NCBI RefSeq assembly: GCF_001509475.1
Contig: NZ_LLZG01000220.1
Span: 1 to 64,000 of the forward strand
DNA from: Streptomyces regalis
GTDB taxonomy: Bacteria > Actinomycetota > Actinomycetes > Streptomycetales > Streptomycetaceae
Length of the DNA stretch: 64,000 nt
Reading direction: 5' to 3'
Of the stretch, positions 58,458 through 64,000 are shown piece by piece. Each line of letters opens with the position of its first letter. Position 1 is the stretch's first letter. The translations under genes were made by a program, and so were the position numbers. Under the pieces are notes generated by a model. The model ran no database searches. It was not told where the DNA came from and saw nothing but the letters and a program-made list of their open reading frames with translations.

Positions 58458-58733
58458 ATGATGCACACCGCAGTGGGATGGCATGTCGAGCTGGAGTTCC
58501 AGGAGGACGAGACGCACACCAGGGCGGTCGCGCTGGTGCGACTCCCCGACGGCACCGAGGTACGAGCCCACGGGCACGCCTCACGGCACCACACGGACGC
58601 GAATCAGCCACGCGTCGGTGAGGAGATCGCCGGCGCTCGCGCGCTGAACGAGCTCGCGATGCAGATGCTCACCAAGGCGCACGGGGAGATAGACCAGGCA
58701 TCAGGGCGCACATCGCACCCGATCCACGTCTGA
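58458..58733 (+). CDS. DUF1876 (dsRBD-like fold) protein
   Basis: A 91-aa protein with 'VGWHVELEFQEDETHTRAVA', 'VRAHGHASRHHTDANQPRVG' and 'EIAGARALNELAMQMLTKAH', typical of DUF1876, which is common in Streptomyces, of unknown function and predicted to be small and globular. ATG at 58458 follows GGAGG by 8 nt. Confidence 0.9.
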   Translation: MMHTAVGWHVELEFQEDETHTRAVALVRLPDGTEVRAHGHASRHHTDANQPRVGEEIAGARALNELAMQMLTKAHGEIDQASGRTSHPIHV

Positions 58734-58761
58734 ACCGAACCCCGCGCGAGGGCCCCGAACG

Positions 58762-59919
58762 CTACGCGAGCGCCGCCCGCACCGCCCGTATCAACCCCTG
58801 CGCCCTCGGATCCGCCGTCACCGTCTTGCGGAAGCCGTTCGTCACATAGCCGAACGCGATCCCCGCCTCCGGGTCGGCGAAGCCGAGGGCGCCGCCGCGG
58901 CCGGGGTGGCCGAAGGAACCCGGTCCCAGCAAGGGGGACGCGGTGCCGTGCAGCATGTAGCCGAGGCCGAAGCGGGTGCCCACGACCAGCACGCGGTCCG
59001 GGCCCGCCGACTCCTCCGTGCGGGCCAGCTCCACCGTCGCCGGGTCGAAGAGCCGTACCCCGTCGACCTCGCCGATCAGCGTGGCGTAGAAGCGGGCCAG
59101 ACCGTCGGCCGTCGCGATGCCGTTCGTCGCGGGCAGGGCGGCGGCGCGGTAGGCGGGGTCGTTCTGGTCGGGGAAGGGCGTGATCGCGGCGAACGCCCGG
59201 CGGGTGAGGGAGTTCGGGTCGTCGTAGGCCTCGGTGACCGAGCGCTTGGGGCGCGCCTTGAGTCCGCCGACCGGCTCGGGGCCCTCGACCCGACCGGTAC
59301 GGCCCACCCGGCCCGCCTCCGACTCCGGCAGCCCCAGCCAGAGGTCCAGGCCCAGCGGACCGGCGACCTCCGCCGCGAGCCACTCGCCGGCCCGCCGCCC
59401 CGCCGCCCGCCGCACCAACTCGTCCAGCAGCCAGCCGTACGTCAGCGCGTGATAGCCGTGGTCGGTGCCCGGCTCCCACGCGGGCGCCTGCGCGGCCACC
59501 GCCTCGGGGCCGCGATGCGGGTCCAGCGCGTCCTCGGGCGTCAGCGGGCGGTCGAGGACCGGGAGCCCGGCGCGATGGTTCAGCACATGCCGCACCAGCA
59601 GCCGTTCCTTGCCGTGTGCCTTGAACTCCGGCCAGTACTCGCCCACCGGCGCGTCCAGGTCCAGCTCCCCGCGCTGGTGCAGGAGGAGAAGGATGGCGGC
59701 GGCGACACCCTTGGTCGCCGAGCGCACCACCTGCGCGGTGCCGTGCTGCCACGCTTCCGTACCGTCGACGTCCTTCGTGCCGGCCCACAGGTCGACGACC
59801 TTGCGCCCGTCCCGGTACACGGCGACGGCCGCGCCCCGCTCCCCGAGCGTGCCGAAGTTCCGTACGAACGCCTCCCTGACCGGCTCGAAGCCCTCGGCCA
59901 CTGTGCCGTTCACGTCCAC
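58762..59919 (-). CDS. Beta-lactamase-fold serine hydrolase (esterase EstB type)
   Basis: A 385-aa enzyme. The SxxK motif is Ser67-Lys70 in 'VVRSATKGVAAAILLLL'. The Tyr motif lies in 'YHALTYGWLLDELVRRAAG'. 'GSFGHPGRGGALGFADPE' provides the C-terminal HxG-like element. There is no signal peptide, so it is cytoplasmic and more likely an esterase than a penicillin-binding protein. GTG at 59919. It is the last gene of the series ohrR-ohr on this strand, 35 bp after ohr. Confidence 0.9.
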   Translation of the reverse strand: MDVNGTVAEGFEPVREAFVRNFGTLGERGAAVAVYRDGRKVVDLWAGTKDVDGTEAWQHGTAQVVRSATKGVAAAILLLLHQRGELDLDAPVGEYWPEFKAHGKERLLVRHVLNHRAGLPVLDRPLTPEDALDPHRGPEAVAAQAPAWEPGTDHGYHALTYGWLLDELVRRAAGRRAGEWLAAEVAGPLGLDLWLGLPESEAGRVGRTGRVEGPEPVGGLKARPKRSVTEAYDDPNSLTRRAFAAITPFPDQNDPAYRAAALPATNGIATADGLARFYATLIGEVDGVRLFDPATVELARTEESAGPDRVLVVGTRFGLGYMLHGTASPLLGPGSFGHPGRGGALGFADPEAGIAFGYVTNGFRKTVTADPRAQGLIRAVRAALA

Positions 59920-59954
59920 GCCCGTCTCCTCGTCCTGCCTGTGTGGGTGCCCTT

Positions 59955-60404
59955 CTACCCAAGCAGGATGGTGACGTCGATGTTCCCCCGGGTCGCGTTG
60001 GAGTACGGGCAGACCTCGTGCGCCGCGTCCACCAGCTTGGCCGCGATGCCCGCGTCCAGCACCGGCAGCGAGACGCTGAGGGCGACCGCGAGGCCGTAGC
60101 CGCGGTGCCTGTTGGGGCCGATGCCGACCTTGGCGGCGACGGTGGATCCGGTGAGGTCGTAGCCCTCGCGGTTGCCGACCAGGATCAGGGCGTTGTGGAA
60201 GCAGGAGCTGTACCCGGCGGCGAACAGCTGCTCGGGGTTGGTGCCGTTGCCGTCGCCGCCCAACTCCGGGGGCATCGCGACCCGGAGGTCGATCTCGCCG
60301 TCCTGGCTGGTGACATAGCCGTCCCGGCCGCCGTGCGCGGTGGCCTCGGCGACGTACATGATCTTCGTCGGACGGGTGTCGACAGCGGTGCCCTCGGCGG
60401 TCAT
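59955..60404 (-). CDS. ohr: Organic hydroperoxide resistance peroxidase
   Basis: A 149-aa thiol peroxidase of the OsmC/Ohr family. The two catalytic Cys are in 'FAAGYSSCFHNALILVG' and 'AAHEVCPYSNATRGNIDV'. It reduces organic and fatty-acid hydroperoxides with lipoylated proteins. The ATG at 60404 has GGAGGG upstream. It follows ohrR on the same strand after a 125-bp gap that carries an inverted repeat and so has its own promoter. Confidence 0.95.
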   Translation of the reverse strand: MTAEGTAVDTRPTKIMYVAEATAHGGRDGYVTSQDGEIDLRVAMPPELGGDGNGTNPEQLFAAGYSSCFHNALILVGNREGYDLTGSTVAAKVGIGPNRHRGYGLAVALSVSLPVLDAGIAAKLVDAAHEVCPYSNATRGNIDVTILLG

Positions 60405-60433
60405 GAATGGCCCTCCCCCATCAAAAGCGCGCA

Positions 60434-60459
60434 CAAGTACATCGTGCACAAGGTACTTG
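60434..60459. promoter_or_regulatory. Probable OhrR operator upstream of ohr
   Basis: CAAGTAC (60434-60440) and GTACTTG (60453-60459) are perfect inverted arms 12 bp apart, about 30-55 bp before the ohr start. Minus-strand repeats TTGTGCAC and TTGTGCGC lie between and beside them. They are positioned for OhrR control. Confidence 0.55.
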
Positions 60460-60529
60460 CCGGTAGAGGGCCTGCTGTTACCAGGGGGTAGTAACCGTTG
60501 GTAAGCGAGATCAGCCGGTCGACCCGAAA

Positions 60530-61015
60530 TCAGCGAGTGCGGTCGGCCGCTGCCGTCGCCTTCGTCGCCAGCTGCCACAGCTCCTCGCGCAGCCGCTGCA
60601 CCTCCGGGCCGTCGAGCCCGGTCTCGGCGAGCAGCGCGCCGGGCACGCGCGCCGCGCGCTCCCGCAGCTCCTCGCCGCGCCCTGTGCACGCGACCAGCAC
60701 CGAGCGCTCGTCGCTCGCCGCACGCTCCCGGCGTACCAGACCCGCCGCCTGAAGCCGCTTGAGCAACGGCGACACCGTGCCGTAGTCCAGCCGCAGCGCG
60801 CCGGCCAGCTCCTTCACCGTCGTCTCGCCGCGCTCCCACAGGACCAGCAGGACGAGGTACTGCGGGTAGGTGAGGCCGAGTTCGTCGAGGAGCGGGCGGT
60901 ACGCGGCCGTCACCGCGCGCTGGGCGGCGTACAGCGCGAAGCACAGCTGCTCGTCCAGCAGCAGCGAGCCCTCGGCCCCGATGCCCGCGTCCCGGGTGCC
61001 CTCGTCGTTGGTCAC
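60530..61015 (-). CDS. ohrR: OhrR, MarR-family peroxide-sensing repressor
   Basis: A 161-aa winged-helix repressor. Reactive Cys25 lies in 'LLDEQLCFALYAAQRAV', with 'YPQYLVLLVLWERGETTVKE' and 'LRLDYGTVSPLLKRLQAAGL' as HTH and 'VRRERAASDERSVLV' as wing. Oxidation of the Cys releases DNA. Its GTG start overlaps the cbiO stop (GTGA at 61012-61015), so it is translated with the transporter operon. Confidence 0.92.
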   Translation of the reverse strand: MTNDEGTRDAGIGAEGSLLLDEQLCFALYAAQRAVTAAYRPLLDELGLTYPQYLVLLVLWERGETTVKELAGALRLDYGTVSPLLKRLQAAGLVRRERAASDERSVLVACTGRGEELRERAARVPGALLAETGLDGPEVQRLREELWQLATKATAAADRTR

Positions 61016-61779
61016 GCGCCCATTGTCACGGACCGCGGATCGAATCCGAACGGCAGCTCCAGGCGATGGGCGCGCATCAGCTCGTCGTCGGACAGCAGCT
61101 CGGCCGTCCTGCCGTCCGCCGCGATCACGCCCTCGCTGAGAACGAGGGAGCGCGGGCACAGCTCCAGGGCGTACGGCAGGTCGTGCGTGACCATCAGGAC
61201 GGTGACGTCCAACGAGCGCAGGATGTCGGCCAGTTCGCGGCGGGAGGCGGGGTCGAGGTTGGAGGAGGGCTCGTCGAGGACGAGGATCTCCGGCTCCATG
61301 GCCAGCACGGTCGCCACCGCGACCCGGCGCCGCTGACCGAAGGACAGGTGGTGTGGCGGACGGTCCTTGAACTCCGCCATCCCGACCCGCTCCAGCGCCC
61401 GGTCGACCCGCTCCTCCAGTTCCGGGCCCTTCAGCCCGGCCGCCGCAGGCCCGAAGGCGACGTCCTCGCGAACCGTCGGCATGAACAGCTGGTCGTCCGG
61501 GTCCTGGAAGACGATTCCGACCCGGCGCCGGATCTCGGCCATGTGCTGCTTGCCGACGGGCAGCCCGGCGACGTGCACCGTGCCCGCGCCGCCGGTCAGG
61601 ATGCCGTTGAGGTGCAGCACAAGCGTCGTCTTGCCGGCACCGTTCGGCCCGAGCAGCGCGACCCGCTCGCCGCGCGCGATGGAGAAGTCCACGCCGAACA
61701 GGGCCTGGTGGCCGTCGGGGTAGGCGAAGGCCAGACCGGCCACGTCCAGGGAGGCAATCGGTTCCTTCACAGTGACCAT
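61012..61779 (-). CDS. cbiO: Energy-coupling-factor ATPase of the Ni/Co transporter
   Basis: A protein of about 255 aa and an ABC ATPase. Walker A is 'ALLGPNGAGKTTLVLHL', the Q-loop 'VGIVFQDPDDQLFMPTVRED', signature 'HHLSFGQRRRVAVATVLA', Walker B 'ILVLDEPSSNLDPAS' and H-loop 'VTVLMVTHDLPYALELC'. ATG at 61779 overlaps the end of cbiQ by 13 bp; a GTG at 61770 overlapping the stop is the alternative. It powers uptake with CbiQ and CbiM. Confidence 0.93.
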   Translation of the reverse strand: MVTVKEPIASLDVAGLAFAYPDGHQALFGVDFSIARGERVALLGPNGAGKTTLVLHLNGILTGGAGTVHVAGLPVGKQHMAEIRRRVGIVFQDPDDQLFMPTVREDVAFGPAAAGLKGPELEERVDRALERVGMAEFKDRPPHHLSFGQRRRVAVATVLAMEPEILVLDEPSSNLDPASRRELADILRSLDVTVLMVTHDLPYALELCPRSLVLSEGVIAADGRTAELLSDDELMRAHRLELPFGFDPRSVTMGA

Positions 61780-62528
61780 CCCAGTAGACAGACGACGAGG
61801 GCGGCGAAGGGAAGCGCGAGGGCGTACGACCACTGCGCCCGGGACGCGGTCACCTCGTCGATCACCGGCATCGAACCGGCGTACCCGCGGCTGACCATGG
61901 CCAGGTGCACGCGCTCGCCGCGCTCGTAGGACCGGATGAACAGCGCGCCCGCCGACTTCGCGAGCACGCCCCAGTGCCGCACGCCGCTCGCCTCGAAGCC
62001 GCGCGATTCGCGGGCGATGCGCATCCGCCGCATCTCGTCCGTGATGACATCGCCGTACCGGATCATGAAGGACGCGATCTGCACGAGGAGGGGCGGGAGC
62101 TTCAACCGCTGCAACCCCAGCAGGAGTTCACGCAGCTCGGTCGTGGAGGCGAGCAGCACGGACGCGGCGACGCCCAGGGTGCCCTTCGCGAGCACGTTCC
62201 AGGCGCCCCACAGCCCGCTGACGCTCAGTGACATCCCCAGCACCTCGACCCGCTCGCCCTCCGCGACGAACGGCATCAGCACGGCGAACGCGACGAACGG
62301 CACCTCGATCAGCAGCCGCTTGAGCAGAAAGCCGGCGGGCACGCGCGCGACGTACGCGACGAGCGCGAGCAGTACGGCGTACAGGCCGAACGCCCACATC
62401 GCCTCCCGCGGCGTCGACACCACGACCACCACGAACGCGAACGTGGCGGCGAGCTTGGTGTGCGGCGGCAGGCCGTGCACGGGCGAGTGCCCGTGCCGGT
62501 AGAGCCGGTGCGCGTGTCCTGCGCCCAT
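61767..62528 (-). CDS. cbiQ: ECF transporter T component CbiQ
   Basis: A 253-aa membrane protein with about five helices. It begins 'MGAGHAHRLYRHGHSPVHGL'. The two Ala-Arg-Gly-type coupling motifs are seen as 'RRMRIARESRGFEAS' and 'IRSYERGERVHLAMVSRGYA', which contact the ATPase. 'PPHTKLAATFAFVVVVVST' marks the first TM. ATG at 62528 is 2 nt after the cbiM stop. Confidence 0.93.
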   Translation of the reverse strand: MGAGHAHRLYRHGHSPVHGLPPHTKLAATFAFVVVVVSTPREAMWAFGLYAVLLALVAYVARVPAGFLLKRLLIEVPFVAFAVLMPFVAEGERVEVLGMSLSVSGLWGAWNVLAKGTLGVAASVLLASTTELRELLLGLQRLKLPPLLVQIASFMIRYGDVITDEMRRMRIARESRGFEASGVRHWGVLAKSAGALFIRSYERGERVHLAMVSRGYAGSMPVIDEVTASRAQWSYALALPFAALVVCLLGWSL

Positions 62529-62530
62529 GC

Positions 62531-63589
62531 TCAGACGCTCGTGCTCGCGGGCGACACATCGGCCGCCCCGTCCGTACGGCGCCGGCGCACCGCCCAGAAG
62601 ATGCCGGTGCCGGCGACCACGGTCGCTCCGACGCCGATCACGCCGGCGAGGCCGCCGGACAGACGGGCGTTGTCGATGTCCTTGACGCCGTAGTCGGCGA
62701 GCAGGGAGTCGGCGTTCGCGTGCTTCTCGGCGGACTGCGCGAACCCCTTGTCCTGGGCGACCTTCTCCAGGCCGTCGGGGCTGGCGGAGGCGTAGAAGCT
62801 GACGAACCCGGCGAGGACGAGGGAGGTGACCAGGCCGCCGATCCACAGCGTGCGGCGGGAGGTGCGGGCCGCGACCGGCTGCCCGGCCCCGGCCGCCGGA
62901 GCGTCGACGAGCTCGCCGCCGATCCGCAGCTTCAGCGGCTGCCGCAGGTCACGGGCGCCGTACACGAGGTCCGGGCGTACGGCAATGACGGCGCCGATGG
63001 TCAGCGCGGTGATCGCGGCCTCGCCGATGCCGATCAGCAGGTGGACGCCGACCATGGCGGTGGCGACCTTGCCGATCGACACGTCGGTGGTGCCGCCGAT
63101 CCAGAACAGGAGCGTGAACGCGAGGGCCGCGGCCGGCACCGACACCACCGAGGCGACGAAGGAGGCGGCGGTGATCGACCGCCGGGTCTTCGGCAGGACC
63201 TTCACCAGGCCACGGAAGACGACGTAGGCGACGCCGACGCCGACGATCGCCATGTTGGTGATGTTCACGCCGAGCGCGGTGAGGCCGCCGTCCGCGAAGA
63301 GGATGCCCTGCATCAGCAGGACGACGGAGATGCACAGCGCGCCGGTGAAGGGGCCGACGAGGATCGCGGCCAGGGCGCCCCCGAGTAGATGTCCGCTGGT
63401 CCCGGCCGCGACGGGGAAGTTCAGCATCTGCACCGCGAAGATGAACGCCGCCACCAGGCCGGCCAGCGGCGCCGTCCGCTCGTCGAGCTCGCGGCGCGCG
63501 CCGCGCAGGCTCACGGCGACCGCGGCCGCGGCGACCACTCCGGTCACGGCGGAGGTGGGGGCGTCTATGAATCCGTCAGGTACGTGCAC
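62531..63589 (-). CDS. cbiM: ECF substrate-specific component CbiM fused to PDGLE (CbiN-like) domain
   Basis: A 352-aa protein. The N-terminal 'MHVPDGFIDAPTSAVTGVV' carries the metal-binding His2 of NikM/CbiM. Six or so TMs follow ('GTSGHLLGGALAAILVGPFT'). After about residue 240 the 'PDGLEKVAQDKGFAQSAE' domain with flanking TM helices replaces a separate CbiN. The substrate is nickel or cobalt; Nur-like DNA upstream favours nickel. GTG at 63589 begins the metal-binding N-terminus. Confidence 0.93.
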   Translation of the reverse strand: MHVPDGFIDAPTSAVTGVVAAAAVAVSLRGARRELDERTAPLAGLVAAFIFAVQMLNFPVAAGTSGHLLGGALAAILVGPFTGALCISVVLLMQGILFADGGLTALGVNITNMAIVGVGVAYVVFRGLVKVLPKTRRSITAASFVASVVSVPAAALAFTLLFWIGGTTDVSIGKVATAMVGVHLLIGIGEAAITALTIGAVIAVRPDLVYGARDLRQPLKLRIGGELVDAPAAGAGQPVAARTSRRTLWIGGLVTSLVLAGFVSFYASASPDGLEKVAQDKGFAQSAEKHANADSLLADYGVKDIDNARLSGGLAGVIGVGATVVAGTGIFWAVRRRRTDGAADVSPASTSV

Positions 63590-63609
63590 CGTTCGATGAT
63601 AGTGGCTTA

Positions 63610-63626
63610 ATGCGAATAGGTTGCAA
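63610..63626. promoter_or_regulatory. Nur-like operator upstream of cbiM
   Basis: ATGCGA-ATAGG-TTGCAA fits the Streptomyces Nur pattern tTGCaa-N5-ttGCaA at the key TGC/GCAA bases. It ends 21 bp before the cbiM GTG, where repression by Nur would block transcription of cbiMQO-ohrR. Confidence 0.6.
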
Positions 63627-63787
63627 GAGCGAGGAGCTTGTGTATCCGCACTTCTGCATCCGCGCTTGCTTTAAACCGCATGTGAGATACGTCGGCTCCA
63701 GGGAGCGCTTTCCGCAAGATATGCGACATTGGAGGAGGAGCGGAGGTACAGCTTTCGCACAGGTCACGCACTGTAAGGGGCCGTCCG

Positions 63788-64000
63788 ATGTCGGTAGTCG
63801 AACAGTACGCCCGAGCCCATATCGTCACGGACGCCGACCTCTTGCAGGAAGAGCAGGAGGCCGTCCCGGTCGTCCTGCGCTATGACCCCGATACCGACCC
63901 GCGCTCGGTGCGCGTGCGGTTGCCCGGGCGCGAGGAACACGAGTGGACGTTCTCGCGCTCCCTGCTGGAACAGGGTCTGCGTGCCCCCACGGGGAGCGGC
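63788..64000 (+). CDS. SsgA-like sporulation/cell-division protein (5' part, runs off window)
   Basis: 71 codons are seen, opening 'MSVVEQYARAHIVTDADLLQ' and then 'AVPVVLRYDPDTDPRSVRVR' and 'REEHEWTFSRSLLEQGL'. This matches SsgA-like proteins (SALPs), which control septum site and spore maturation in Streptomyces. The SsgE subgroup is my guess. ATG at 63788 has AAGGGG upstream. The 198-bp gap to cbiM holds both promoters. Confidence 0.87.
   Translation, partial: MSVVEQYARAHIVTDADLLQEEQEAVPVVLRYDPDTDPRSVRVRLPGREEHEWTFSRSLLEQGLRAPTGSG

Noticed and set aside
63590-63787. Cobalamin riboswitch upstream of cbiM
   Set aside because: The gap is under 200 bp, shared with the SsgA-like gene, and I found no B12-box-like sequence.
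1-64000. CRISPR array or prophage
   Set aside because: No regularly spaced repeats with unique spacers, no cas or phage structural genes.

Overview
The window is high-GC DNA from a Streptomyces chromosome. The evidence is very high GC at third codon positions, frequent GTG, TTG and probable CTG starts, many ATGA/GTGA overlaps, rare TTA leucine codons confined to a few genes, and Streptomyces-type families: an SsgA-like protein, SepX/GlpR, a WhiJ-type DUF5753 + DUF397 + RsbW-like ATPase locus, a SARP/STAND regulator, DUF6227, DUF1876 and tricorn protease. There is no integrase, transposase, phage module or CRISPR array. The window reads as chromosome core with short accessory patches.

Layout. 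1-6.8 kb: a WYL-domain regulator facing a DHA2 exporter, then the fructose PTS operon fruR-fruK-fruA. 6.8-17.8 kb: mostly reverse-strand housekeeping and envelope genes (DUF6227, L,D-transpeptidase lipoprotein, P1/S58 peptidase, LtrA-like protein, mscL, SAF-domain protein, methylthioadenosine phosphorylase, FmdB zinc ribbon, MFS transporter, K+/H+ antiporter). 17.9-27.3 kb: a penicillin-acylase-like Ntn hydrolase, 5-formyl-THF cyclo-ligase, then the run galU - glp(moeA-like) - moaC - mogA - rimJ-like - glpR/sepX, which joins molybdopterin-type genes to the actinobacterial divisome, followed by tRNA-Ala(CGC).

27.4-38.9 kb is the most accessory-looking part. It holds an MFS gene with a TTA codon, a GNAT, xthA, a STAND (NB-ARC/TPR) protein with an N-terminal RHIM-like amyloid-signalling motif and a TTA codon, a degenerate 170-bp-period duplication, a two-gene unit (GT-B-like protein plus a small orphan), and a divergent AfsR-like SARP-NB-ARC-TPR regulator with two TTA codons. 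38.2-42.4 kb: a MerR regulator facing a Baeyer-Villiger monooxygenase / hydrolase / SDR operon that resembles the mycobacterial mymA operon.

42.5-49.3 kb: a 56-aa charged protein, a dispersed Streptomyces repeat, tricorn protease, and a TetR-MMPL unit with two operator-like palindromes. 49.3-53.3 kb: vapBC, a WhiJ-like locus whose DNA-binding gene is broken by one nonsense codon, a YbaK deacylase, a DMT transporter and a small secreted protein. 53.5-58.7 kb: methyltransferase, metallophosphoesterase, a frameshifted membrane protein, HIT protein, membrane TIR protein and DUF1876. 58.8-63.6 kb: a reverse-strand series made of an ECF-type Ni/Co transporter (cbiM-PDGLE, cbiQ, cbiO) with a Nur-like box, translationally coupled to ohrR, then ohr and a serine hydrolase. 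The window ends inside an SsgA-like sporulation gene.

A recurrent small-scale pattern is the presence of tandem micro-duplications lying on or just after stop codons (ltrA-like, xthA, STAND gene, tetR, TIR gene). Coordinates and motifs were read by eye; family names rest on recognition of sequence patterns, not database searches.
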